A stretch of 64,000 nucleotides of DNA, from the NCBI RefSeq assembly GCF_002870965.1, contig NZ_PHSO01000001.1, positions 186,001-250,000 of the forward strand, in the 5' to 3' direction. Of the stretch, positions 35,692 through 44,526 are shown piece after piece. Source of the DNA: Tsuneonella flava. GTDB taxonomy: Bacteria > Pseudomonadota > Alphaproteobacteria > Sphingomonadales > Sphingomonadaceae. Positions within the stretch are counted from its first letter, which is position 1. Each line of letters begins with the position of its first letter. The notes below the pieces were generated by a model. The model was not told where the DNA came from, ran no database searches, and worked only from the letters and a program-made list of their open reading frames with translations. The position numbers were made by a program, and so were the translations under genes.

Positions 35692-38352
35692 ATGACCAAG
35701 ATGAAATTTACCAAAGCATTTGGCGCAATGTTGCTATGCTCGATTGCTACCGTTCCGGCTTACGCGCAAACCACGCCGGACAGCGATCCGGCAGCCGCCA
35801 AGAACCAGGCGACAAAAGACGAGGGCGACGACTCTATCGTCGTCACCGCCAACCGTCGGGCTGAGAATCTGCAGGACGTTTCGAGCGTCGTGCAGGCTTT
35901 TGACTCAGAACAGCTCAGACGAGACGGAATCTCTGAGCTACGCCAGCTTCAGGTCGCCGTACCCGGATTGAATATTGCCAATCAGGAAGGCAACGTTGAA
36001 ATCTTCATCCGAGGTGTAGGTTCGGCCAACAATACCGAACTGGGCGATCCCGGTGCCGCGCCTCACCTGAACGGAACCTACATTCCCCGCCCGCGCGGGT
36101 TGGGATTGATGTTCTATGACCTCGAAAGAGTTGAGGTGAATAAGGGCCCGCAGGGAACCCTTTATGGCCGCAATGCGCTGGCCGGGACGTTGAACATCAT
36201 CACTGCAAAGCCACGTTTGGGCGAGCTTGGCGGATATGTTCAGGCAGAAATCGGCAATCGCTCGTCATATGGTGCGGAAGGGGCGCTCAATATCCCGCTG
36301 GGCGACACCATGGCCGTGCGAGCCGCAGGATATTACATCAACCGCGATGCCGGTTTTCACAATGCGTCGACCGGGGCACAGGCACGAAACCTTAAACCTG
36401 CCGGGCTGGAAGAAAACTACGCCGGGCGCCTCTCGCTATTGTGGGAGCCAAGTGACCGGCTGACAGTCTCCATTATTGGCGACTACGGAAAAGAAACCGG
36501 CACCGGCTATCCAGGCGCAAACATCTATGGCGCTGTCATGGCCACTGGTCTCAGACCTGAAGACCTCGATATGCGAGAAGTCGTGTATCGTGGGATGCAG
36601 GGAGACATGGAAAACGAACTCTGGGGAATTCAGGGCAAGATAAATTACGATTTCGGCAAATTCGGTGCAGAGCTGACAGGCAGCTACCGCTCCGTCGACT
36701 TTTATCAGGCGAATGCCAGCAGCGACGGGATCAACTATCCTGGCCGCGACCTTGACGGCTTCCAATACGACAATTTCTCGAACAATTTCTGGCAAACGGA
36801 ATCGCAAAGTCAGGTCTATGAACTCCGTTTGTTCGCCAATGAAAGCGAACGGTTCCGCTGGAACGTGGGTGGCTTCTATTTCAATGAAGATCAGGCCGTC
36901 GGCTACCTCGCCCTGGCGGATCGCGGATACTGCTGCTATTCTGCGACAGAGTTCACGATGCCGGACGTCAATGGCGAAAGCTATGCGTTCTACGCGGACG
37001 GCACCTACGATGTCACCGATAGACTCCGTTTCCTGGGGGGCATTCGCTACACCGAAGAGCAGAAATCTCGGTACGGTATTGGTGGCAACTGGGCACTGTC
37101 ACTGGGCGGAGAAGAGCTGACGCTGGGCGGAGAAGACTACTCCTGCTGCTTCGCCACCCGAGTTGGCACTGAAGGCTTCAGACCCAACCTTCTCGACCGC
37201 CCGAATTTCGATGTAACGGGAATTGATACCTTACAAGGTCGGGCGCAATTCCTGATCGAAGGGATCAAAACTGCTGGCCTGCGCGATACACTGATCGATC
37301 AGATTGGCGCTATCGCCAATGGCACCAATCCAAATGGCACATGCACTAGTCGACCGGATATCGACAACGGTTTCATGCAATGCCCGACAGGATTTGATGG
37401 CGGCTTCAGCTTCGTGAATCTTACGATTCCCGATCAGCAGGTTGGCCACTCGAAATTCAATTTCGTAGACTGGCGCGTGGGCATGGAATTCGATCTGAGC
37501 CCGGACAACATGCTCTATGCCAAGGTTTCGACCGGCCACAAGTCGGGGGGCTTCAACGACAGTTTCAACGGATCGACAATCCCCGAAGCCTACAGCCCGG
37601 AAAAGCTGGTCGTTTACGAAATCGGCAGCCGCAACTCGTTTGATGCTTTTGGACGCCGGGCCATTTTCAACCTGACCGGCTTCTACTACGAATATTCCAA
37701 TCAGGTTTTCCAGGATCTCACCTGCATTAATCTCGATGACACACAGACGCCGCCGGTGTGCAATGGGTATTCGCTAGTCAATCGCAATATCGGCGCTTCG
37801 CGGATCTATGGCGCAGAGGCAGAACTGCGTCTTAAACTCCCGGCGCACTTCGCGCTGGATCTCAACGCGGCTTACCTCGACACCAAGGTTACCGAGGGTG
37901 TCGTTGCTGACGCGCGGGCACAGGATTTCGACGCAGGAGGCGAGTCCCCTCTGGTCAGCCTGGTGGGCAATCGCCTCCCGCTGGCGTCCGAGTTCAACCT
38001 GAGCGCACGTTTGTCGCAATCGTTCGATGTCGGTTCAGGCAGGTTCGACTGGCAGGCGTTGCTCAACTATCGCTCCTCGTTCTTCCTTAGCCAGTTCAAC
38101 GAGACCGATATTGTCTTTCTGGACGGCACACGACAGACCGCGCTTGAGGCAGGCTTTCCCGATCGTCAGAAAGGCTTTGCTACGCTCAATCTCGGGGTAG
38201 GTTATTCAATCGAGAACCTGCGTCTGGAAGCGTGGGCAAGCAATGTCCTGAACTCAGAAGCTTCACAAAAAGCTCTGGTCGGTTCTGCGCTCAACATCCG
38301 CTTTCTTAACGATGCGCGCACTTATGGTTTGCGCGCGCGCATCAGCTTCTGA
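35692..38352 (+). CDS. TonB-dependent receptor, probable oligosaccharide importer
   Basis: An 886-residue outer-membrane receptor with signal peptide (cleavage near AYAQ), TonB-box region DSIVVTANRR, a plug domain containing FIRGVGS and VEVNKGPQGTLYGRNALAGTLN, and a barrel ending in Phe (RARISF). The ribosome site is GGGGAGGA before ATG 35692. Placed directly after the GH3 gene and under the same LacI-type operators, it most likely imports cello-oligosaccharides. Two cysteine-pair insertions (YCCYS near 412 and YSCCFA near 483) sit in predicted surface loops and may form disulfides. A strong hairpin follows. Confidence 0.93.
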   Translation: MTKMKFTKAFGAMLLCSIATVPAYAQTTPDSDPAAAKNQATKDEGDDSIVVTANRRAENLQDVSSVVQAFDSEQLRRDGISELRQLQVAVPGLNIANQEGNVEIFIRGVGSANNTELGDPGAAPHLNGTYIPRPRGLGLMFYDLERVEVNKGPQGTLYGRNALAGTLNIITAKPRLGELGGYVQAEIGNRSSYGAEGALNIPLGDTMAVRAAGYYINRDAGFHNASTGAQARNLKPAGLEENYAGRLSLLWEPSDRLTVSIIGDYGKETGTGYPGANIYGAVMATGLRPEDLDMREVVYRGMQGDMENELWGIQGKINYDFGKFGAELTGSYRSVDFYQANASSDGINYPGRDLDGFQYDNFSNNFWQTESQSQVYELRLFANESERFRWNVGGFYFNEDQAVGYLALADRGYCCYSATEFTMPDVNGESYAFYADGTYDVTDRLRFLGGIRYTEEQKSRYGIGGNWALSLGGEELTLGGEDYSCCFATRVGTEGFRPNLLDRPNFDVTGIDTLQGRAQFLIEGIKTAGLRDTLIDQIGAIANGTNPNGTCTSRPDIDNGFMQCPTGFDGGFSFVNLTIPDQQVGHSKFNFVDWRVGMEFDLSPDNMLYAKVSTGHKSGGFNDSFNGSTIPEAYSPEKLVVYEIGSRNSFDAFGRRAIFNLTGFYYEYSNQVFQDLTCINLDDTQTPPVCNGYSLVNRNIGASRIYGAEAELRLKLPAHFALDLNAAYLDTKVTEGVVADARAQDFDAGGESPLVSLVGNRLPLASEFNLSARLSQSFDVGSGRFDWQALLNYRSSFFLSQFNETDIVFLDGTRQTALEAGFPDRQKGFATLNLGVGYSIENLRLEAWASNVLNSEASQKALVGSALNIRFLNDARTYGLRARISF

Positions 38353-38372
38353 ATGTGAGAATATAAAGCGAT

Positions 38373-38416
38373 GTGGGCCTGCTTGTCCCTGCCTCAAGTG
38401 GTTTAAGCAGGCCCAC
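38373..38416 (+). terminator. Stem-loop after the oligosaccharide receptor gene
   Basis: GTGGGCCTGCTT and AAGCAGGCCCAC pair perfectly over 12 bp around a 20-nt loop, starting 21 nt after the stop. There is no T-run, so it may terminate weakly or protect the 3' end. Confidence 0.65.
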
Positions 38417-38484
38417 ACAATCGATCGGTTGTGGAGCACCAGCACATAGATAATGGCATCCTCGCGTGGGCAACATCATGGGGC

Positions 38485-38760
38485 CTATATACGTGTGTGA
38501 TCCGGCAGGGCGTCGGCCGAGGTTTTCATCTCGCCTTCGGGCTGCACAGACAGCACCAGCAGTGCGTATTTCCAGAGGTCCTTTGCCAGCTCCTGTCACC
38601 GAGTCTGGATGGCGAAAGTGCCCTGCTCCATCGCGCGGAGTCAGCGCGACCCCAGTAGCTGAAGAAGCTGCCGTTCCCCTGTAGCAGCTGGCATGCGATA
38701 TCAGCCAATCGTTCGCCCTGACCGTTCGCGCTGGTGATCACTGCGTAGACGCACTTAAGC
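38485..38760 (-). pseudogene. Possible decayed coding remnant, unidentified
   Basis: The stretch between the receptor hairpin and the diguanylate cyclase (38417-38793) has no intact gene. On the minus strand, coding-like text appears in two frames: KCVYAVITSANGQGERLADI then LLQGNGSFFSYWG in one, and MEQGTFAIQTR-stop-QELAKDLWKYALLVLSVQPE in another, ending at 38485. An in-frame TGA at 38596-38598 and a needed frame change would explain loss of function. I do not recognise the family, and this may be chance. Confidence 0.3.
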
Positions 38761-38793
38761 CTTTTCAAACGTAATGCCGGTACATCTCTTCCT

Positions 38794-40602
38794 ATGCGGC
38801 TCGCTACGATCACCAACTGGGCTTACGGGACGACTGTCGTCCTGACGCTGGTTTCCGGCGCAACGATGATCCTTGCATCCAACGCGCAGGAACAGGAGCG
38901 AGCCCAGGTCGCTCAGCGATATAGGCTCGACCGGGCGACCGAGCGCCTGAGCGAAGAACTCTACGTCCTTACCGGTCAGACACGGCAGTATGTGATCACA
39001 GGCGACGAGACCCACATCAGCGTATATCAACGTGAAGCCCGTGCTCTTGCCGATATTAATGGTCGATTGTCCAAAGTGAGTGATGCCGGTGCGTTGCCTT
39101 CGGAGCTCAATGCCCTCCGCGATGCGCTGAAATGGGCCGAAACCCTGCATGACAAACAGCTTGCCGCGATCGCGGCGTCGAAGGCCGGCCAGGAAGACAA
39201 GGCCCGACAGATCATCTTTGGCGCTGAGTATGAGCGCGAGCTCGATCGAGCAGAGGCGTTTCTGGACAAGTTCCAGTATCAGGTCGATCAGCGGATCGCA
39301 GCCAATATCGACGATGCGACCGCGATTGCCAGGGCCTGGCGCACGATCTCCGAGATTCTGCTCGGATCTACGGCGTTCCTTTTCCTGTGTGTGCTTTACT
39401 TCGTTTTCAAACAGCGCGTCTTGCGGCCTGTCGTGCGCCTGAGCGATGTGATCAGCAGGCTCGCAGCGCAGGACTACGAAGTGGAGACGCCCGCCTATGA
39501 TCAGATCGATGAGATCGGCGACATGGCGCAAGCAATCCGCATCTTCCGCGAAAACGGTCTCCAACGGCAACGGCTGGAAGAAGAGCGGGATCGCGATAGA
39601 GCCGTGCGCGACACGCTCTCGCGTATGACACAGCGTATGCAAGGTTGTGATACGCCGAGAGAAATCGGGGGAGTTGCCGAGCGGTTCATCCCCGTCATCG
39701 CACCGAGGTTCGCAGGTGCTCTCTATCTGCTCGATCAATCGCGCAACGTGATGACCCGGCTGTCTTCCTGGTCAGAGCCTACCCATTCCCTGGCAGAATT
39801 TCCAACGATTTCGTGTTGGGCACTGAGGCGCGGTACTTTTCATCGCCCGAGCGGAACTGCACTCGATATACCCTGCAATCACGTCATCCAGGGCGACACC
39901 TCAGTCGATACCATCTGCATACCCCTGACCGCACAAGATGAAACGCTCGGCCTTCTATATTTCGAGGCGATCGACAGCCTCAAGGTCGAGCAGAAGGCGC
40001 GTGATGTCTACCTGAACATGCTGGCGGAAAACATTGCTCTTGCGCTTGCCAATCTGCACTTGCGCGATGCGCTTCGAGCTAGCGCGCTGACTGATCCGCT
40101 GACTGGTTTGGGTAATCGTCGGTCGCTTGACAAAGTGCTTGAGCAGGTTGCTGCCAACACACTTAAAGCGGGCCATCCCCTCAGTTGTCTGATGCTCGAT
40201 GTCGATAACTTCAAACGGTTCAATGACAGCCACGGCCATGATGCGGGAGATGCGATCTTGCGCCAGGTTGGGGCCTCCCTTCGGGACTTCACGCGCGATG
40301 GAGCTCTTGCGTTTCGCTACGGCGGTGAGGAGTTCGTGTTGCTGCTTCCCGACGTCGATCTGCGCACTGCTGTAGAGAGGGCCGAGGAGATCCGCACTCA
40401 TATTGCGTCGGTAAGAATCAGTTTTTCTGGCCGGGAGGTTGGACCGGTCACTGTGTCCATCGGGGTAGCGACATCTCCCGACCTCGAAACCTGGACCGAC
40501 CTTATCGCGACCGCCGACAGTGCGCTGCTGCGCGCCAAGCAAGCAGGACGCAATCGGGTCGTCGTTGCCAATCGTCGAACGGGCGAGGCCCCGGCCGGAT
40601 AG
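38794..40602 (+). CDS. Diguanylate cyclase with helical sensor, HAMP and GAF domains
   Basis: A 602-residue membrane signalling enzyme making cyclic di-GMP. Order: TM1 (about 8-29), a periplasmic helical bundle sensor (30-185), TM2 (about 187-208), HAMP linker (to about 260), a GAF-like domain (about 290-430), then GGDEF with RYGGEEF (GGEEF 510-514) and LTDPLTGLGNRR. The inhibitory RxxD site is changed: R501 is present but the Asp position 504 is Ala, so product inhibition may be lost. The ATG at 38794 has no clear ribosome site. It stands between decayed DNA on both sides. No ligand is predictable. Confidence 0.93.
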   Translation: MRLATITNWAYGTTVVLTLVSGATMILASNAQEQERAQVAQRYRLDRATERLSEELYVLTGQTRQYVITGDETHISVYQREARALADINGRLSKVSDAGALPSELNALRDALKWAETLHDKQLAAIAASKAGQEDKARQIIFGAEYERELDRAEAFLDKFQYQVDQRIAANIDDATAIARAWRTISEILLGSTAFLFLCVLYFVFKQRVLRPVVRLSDVISRLAAQDYEVETPAYDQIDEIGDMAQAIRIFRENGLQRQRLEEERDRDRAVRDTLSRMTQRMQGCDTPREIGGVAERFIPVIAPRFAGALYLLDQSRNVMTRLSSWSEPTHSLAEFPTISCWALRRGTFHRPSGTALDIPCNHVIQGDTSVDTICIPLTAQDETLGLLYFEAIDSLKVEQKARDVYLNMLAENIALALANLHLRDALRASALTDPLTGLGNRRSLDKVLEQVAANTLKAGHPLSCLMLDVDNFKRFNDSHGHDAGDAILRQVGASLRDFTRDGALAFRYGGEEFVLLLPDVDLRTAVERAEEIRTHIASVRISFSGREVGPVTVSIGVATSPDLETWTDLIATADSALLRAKQAGRNRVVVANRRTGEAPAG

Positions 40603-40644
40603 GTTTGGGCGAGCTGATTGCCCCCTAGGCTCAGGACTCACTGA

Positions 40645-40960
40645 TCAGAGCCAGAAGAGCACGGTAGCCGCCAGTGCAGGTGCGGGAAGCAAGCCGTTTG
40701 GTATCGGTCATATCGCGTTGGAGTACAGCGTCAGTCCTTGAGACGGCCAAACATGATCGCGATGCGGCGACACCGACTGCATCGCCGTTTTCCTTGGTTA
40801 TACAATGCCTTGTACGGCCCGCATTCTCTCAGTGCATCGCGTCAGCGCGGCCGTTCCGGTTGATGGAGACGATCCCGCTCAGGATCCGCCGATCACCAAC
40901 CCGCAGCCTACCATGACTCTTGAAAAAACATGACGATAGCCGGGCAGCTTGTTGAGACGA
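40645..40960 (-). mobile_element. Decayed IS5-family transposase remnant
   Basis: Minus-strand pieces match IS5-group (IS1031/IS427-like) transposases in order but in shifting frames: QQAARLSSCFFKSHG, GRLRVGDRRILSGI, VSINRNG, then a gap, GPYKALYN, IAIMFGRLKD, TRYDR, and the terminal ALAATVLFWL followed by a stop at 40645. About 316 bp remain of an element whose transposase is usually near 800 bp, so the catalytic core is deleted. No terminal inverted repeats were identified. The rest of the gap up to 41228 shows nothing else I can name. Confidence 0.75.
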
Positions 40961-41228
40961 AGCAGAGGCCCGCCTCCCCGTCTCGCTGACACTGATATAA
41001 GCCGCACAACCGCAGCCAGCAGGACTGCAACGCTGAACTTTGGAGTTATCGCACCTCTTCACCATAACTTTCAAAGTGTAATCTCACGTTAGTATTTTGT
41101 CACAGCGAGTGATTGTGAACAGCATCGACAAGCGCACAGAGTGCTGACGCGGGGACGAACTACGCTGAGAGAATCGGTGAGCCTCGCCGGGCCGTAACCG
41201 GCCTGCAAACGGAGGGGGAGAAACTGAC

Positions 41229-43394
41229 ATGGCTCGACGGGTGAGTCTTGGCGTATCAACAGTTATCATCGGCTATTTGTGCTGTGGTTCCACAGCACAA
41301 GCCCAGGAAAAAAATCCGGAAGCGCAGACCGCCGATTCCGAGATCGTTGTCACTGCTCTGAAGCGATCGGAATCAGCGCAGCGCATTCCGGCGTCCATCT
41401 CAGCAGTGTCGGGCGAGGCCCTGGAACAACAGGGTATCCTCGATGTACGCGACATCGCAAAGATCATCCCCAACCTAAATTGGGGCGAGCATCTCGGTAC
41501 GACACTGATAACGATCCGCGGCGTCGGTTCCAATGTCGAAAGCGGAGTGACGGAACCTACTGTCGCGATGTACGTCGATGGAACCTTTCTGCCTCGTTCG
41601 ACCATGGCGACCTTGCGTGCCATAGATCTCGATCGGGTCGAAGTCCTCCGTGGCCCCCAAGGAACACTCTATGGACGCAACGCAACCGGCGGGGCTATCA
41701 ACTTCATATCGGCCAAACCCACTCGCACACTGTCGGGGCGAGTGGAACTGTCTGCGGGTGGGCGCAACGAACGCGGGATCAGCGGTTTCGTATCGGGCCC
41801 GATCACGGACGGGGTTTATTTTCGCCTGAGCGGCGGGAGGGAAAAGCAGGACGGATTCATCAAAGTTCTCAACACCGGACAGACCATCGGCGGGGTCGAC
41901 GCGACTTATTTCCGTGCTGCAGCAAGACTGGAACCGCTCCCCAACCTGACCATCGATTTATCCTACCGCTTTGACCGAAACACAGCGCCCGTCGCGATCC
42001 AGCAACTTATTGATCCCTCGCCGCTCGCGCCCCCGAGTGGCCAGACCACAGAGCCCAACAGGATCGTCGCCGATGGCCCTTTCCGGGGCTACTCGCGCAC
42101 TTCCATCGCTTCGGGCACAATCAACTGGGAGGCGTCAGATCATCTGACTATACGCTCTATCACGAGCCACGTTTCGCACCTCAGCGATCTCGATCTGGAT
42201 GGCGACGCCACCTCCACGCCGTTCTACGACGTCATCAATTTCAACCGTCCATCCAAATCGTTCTCGCAGGAGCTCAGCCTTGTCGGTGAAAGCGGCCGCC
42301 TGAGTTTCATCCTCGGCGGGTTCTACTTTCACGAGGATGCACAGGCTACCCTGCCGCTCGTTTTCGGCGCTGTTGGCGGACCGGCGTCAAGCCTTCCCGC
42401 CGGAGCAGTGCTGAGTCAGGGTGTCGTTTCAGAGACCAGCAATCTGGCGGCCTTTGTAGACGCCACCTATAAAATCACCGACGCGTTTCGGCTAAACCTG
42501 GGGCTTCGATACAACCACGAGAACAACGACTACACACAGCGCCTCAGCATCGATCCGGTCCTGCCGTTGACCTCGGTGGACCTGCATACGAGCACCAACA
42601 AGCTCCTCCCGAAAGTGGCCTTGCAGTTCGACCTCGCACCCGATGTAAGTTCGTATTTGCAGTGGTCGCGCGGCTTCAAGTCGGGCGGTGCAAACTGGCC
42701 GGGATCGGGTGGAGAGCTGTTCGGCCCGACATTGGGGCTGTACCAGCCAGAGCAACTCGATGCTTACGAGCTTGGCTTCAAGTCCAGGCTTCTCGGCCGC
42801 AGGCTGACGGCCAATTTCGCTGCTTTCTATTACGACTATCAGGGTCTGCAGATCACGCAGGTCGTCCCGCCCAACACCACGCTGATCTCCAATGCTAACG
42901 CGCGTATCTATGGCCTCGAAGCAGACCTGCAATTCCAGGTAACCGACGCTTTCCGCCTGCAGCTTGCGCCTACTTTCATGCACGCACGGTATAAGGACTT
43001 CGTCTCAATCGACCCCGTGTACAACTACACAGCCAATCTGGACGGATCGCCTCTGACCCGGGCGCCGGATTTCACCCTGAATGGAAGCGCCACATATCGC
43101 GTGGAACTTGGCGGAGAGCTGCTGTCCGCGCTGATCCTGAACGGCAGCGTCTACCATTCAAGTCGCACCGTGCTGCGCTACTACAACAATCCGGGCGAGA
43201 GCCAGGCCCCTTATACGACCGCAAACCTGTCTGCCACGCTCGAAGACGCCTCAGGCAAGACGCGTCTATCGCTGTTCGTGCACAATCTCTTCGACGAGAC
43301 CTATCTGCAGAACATCATCAACTTCGGTCTTGGGCGGTTCGGCAACTACGCTCCCCCGCGCACTTGGGGTGTCCGACTGGTGCGTGACTTCTGA
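41229..43394 (+). CDS. TonB-dependent receptor at the edge of the acyl-CoA region
   Basis: A 721-residue outer-membrane receptor: signal peptide (cleavage near AQAQ), TonB-box region SEIVVTALKR, plug with TIRGVGSNVES, DRVEVLRGPQGTLYGRNATGGAINF, and a barrel ending in Phe (VRLVRDF). The ribosome site GGAGGGGGAG precedes ATG 41229. The plug form is the type common in sphingomonad receptors for organic nutrients rather than iron. It is convergent with the phosphatase gene and may import the substrate of the catabolic genes to the right, but only position supports that. Confidence 0.92.
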   Translation: MARRVSLGVSTVIIGYLCCGSTAQAQEKNPEAQTADSEIVVTALKRSESAQRIPASISAVSGEALEQQGILDVRDIAKIIPNLNWGEHLGTTLITIRGVGSNVESGVTEPTVAMYVDGTFLPRSTMATLRAIDLDRVEVLRGPQGTLYGRNATGGAINFISAKPTRTLSGRVELSAGGRNERGISGFVSGPITDGVYFRLSGGREKQDGFIKVLNTGQTIGGVDATYFRAAARLEPLPNLTIDLSYRFDRNTAPVAIQQLIDPSPLAPPSGQTTEPNRIVADGPFRGYSRTSIASGTINWEASDHLTIRSITSHVSHLSDLDLDGDATSTPFYDVINFNRPSKSFSQELSLVGESGRLSFILGGFYFHEDAQATLPLVFGAVGGPASSLPAGAVLSQGVVSETSNLAAFVDATYKITDAFRLNLGLRYNHENNDYTQRLSIDPVLPLTSVDLHTSTNKLLPKVALQFDLAPDVSSYLQWSRGFKSGGANWPGSGGELFGPTLGLYQPEQLDAYELGFKSRLLGRRLTANFAAFYYDYQGLQITQVVPPNTTLISNANARIYGLEADLQFQVTDAFRLQLAPTFMHARYKDFVSIDPVYNYTANLDGSPLTRAPDFTLNGSATYRVELGGELLSALILNGSVYHSSRTVLRYYNNPGESQAPYTTANLSATLEDASGKTRLSLFVHNLFDETYLQNIINFGLGRFGNYAPPRTWGVRLVRDF

Positions 43395-43403
43395 TGGCGG
43401 AGA

Positions 43404-44183
43404 TCACACGCTGGACGAAGACGATGCCAGGCGGCTTCCCATGCGGTTTCGCAAGGCGCCAATCTCGGACTGGCCGATCCCCGCCTCTGCGAAATAGTCC
43501 GCTACAGACCCGCTGCGAGCACTCACCGCATCGAACATGGCGACGATATAATCTGGAGAGACGGTCAACATCGCCGTGACCTCGGCCAAGGTCACGGTTT
43601 CGCCGGTCATTTTCTCCAACTGTTCACGCATGCTCTCGGTGAATTCCGGCGTCACGATACGAGTGGACTTGAGATAATCCTCGACTATCAAACTGCGGTC
43701 CACGCCCAGCAGGCTCAGGATCAAGGCAACCAGGATGCCCGTTCGGTCCTTCCCGGCCGTGCAGTGGACAAGAACCGGGCCTTCGCTTGCTGCGATGGCG
43801 CCGACCGCTTCAGCGAACAAAGGTCGATAGAGCGGGTCAAATGGAATCTCGCGGTAGAAGGACAGATTGACCGCGTCGATCCCGTGCGCCTCTGCGCGAG
43901 CGGCCATGAACATTTCAAGATGGGGTGCATCGCGGGAAGAGCCGCCGCCAACGTTCAACAATCGATAACGGGTCTCGTTCGGCCAGGGCGATGGATCGCG
44001 TCTGCATTCGTCAGGGTAACGTAAGTCAATGACATGCGACCAGGGTCGGGCCAGAAGATCACGTTTCGCCTCGTCATGAAGGCGGGCGAGATGCCCGCAG
44101 CGGAATAGTTGTCCGGCTGCGATTGCGGGATGTGAAGGATCGAGGCTCTCCCCTACATCCCTGAAATTACGTAATCCGTGCAT
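43404..44183 (-). CDS. Tyrosine/lipid phosphatase, PtpB-like
   Basis: A 259-residue cysteine phosphatase. The P-loop HCTAGKDRTG has catalytic C141 and R147 (CX5R), with the Lys-Asp pair characteristic of the broad-specificity PtpB family acting on phospho-Tyr, phospho-Ser/Thr or phosphoinositides. The N-terminus GLRNFRDVG and IDLRYPDECRRDPSP fit the same family. No signal peptide; cytoplasmic or secreted without Sec. It is convergent with the receptor gene (10 nt apart). A short open frame ends 15 nt upstream of its start on the same strand. Confidence 0.9.
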   Translation of the reverse strand: MHGLRNFRDVGESLDPSHPAIAAGQLFRCGHLARLHDEAKRDLLARPWSHVIDLRYPDECRRDPSPWPNETRYRLLNVGGGSSRDAPHLEMFMAARAEAHGIDAVNLSFYREIPFDPLYRPLFAEAVGAIAASEGPVLVHCTAGKDRTGILVALILSLLGVDRSLIVEDYLKSTRIVTPEFTESMREQLEKMTGETVTLAEVTAMLTVSPDYIVAMFDAVSARSGSVADYFAEAGIGQSEIGALRNRMGSRLASSSSSV

Positions 44184-44198
44184 TGCCAGATCCTTCCA

Positions 44199-44408
44199 TC
44201 ATTGTCCGTCCCGGTGAGGCAAAGCCCTGCCATCGGTAGTGCACTGCCCATGCAGGCACACCGGGCACGGGGCAATGACCCAATCGCGGGGCGATCGTGA
44301 GATATCAGCTCCGGCCATCGCCATCTCGACCTTGACGCCGGTTCGCACCGGCCTCCTGACGGAGCCCCGGCGTCGAATATCCTCGGCATTTCGCGATTTT
44401 TTGACCAC
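44199..44408 (-). CDS. Possible small Cys-containing protein upstream of the phosphatase
   Basis: A 69-codon frame starting with GTG and ending 15 nt before the phosphatase ATG. The C-terminal part has CPVCLHGQC, which could bind a metal; the rest is basic. It has no recognisable family and no clear ribosome site. The remaining gap (44409-44526) holds the AT-rich operator-like site. Treat as tentative; it may be a remnant or chance. Confidence 0.3.
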   Translation of the reverse strand: MVKKSRNAEDIRRRGSVRRPVRTGVKVEMAMAGADISRSPRDWVIAPCPVCLHGQCTTDGRALPHRDGQ

Positions 44409-44436
44409 TCGCTTGCCAATTGTAAAGCGAATAATG

Positions 44437-44454
44437 TAGTCGATTAATTAACTA
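44437..44454. promoter_or_regulatory. Operator-like palindrome upstream of kinase 1
   Basis: TAGTCGATTAATTAACTA is an 18-bp imperfect palindrome (TAGT-N2-ATTAAT-N2-ACTA) 73-90 nt before the phosphotransferase start. Its core CGATTAATTAA (44441-44451) recurs, inverted, at 59999-60009 before the thiolase gene. Confidence 0.5.
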
Positions 44455-44526
44455 GAGAATCGACGGGCCTACAGCACGCTTACACGACCGCTAAGCTACG
44501 TCGGAGTGGATGTTAAGGGGACCGGG

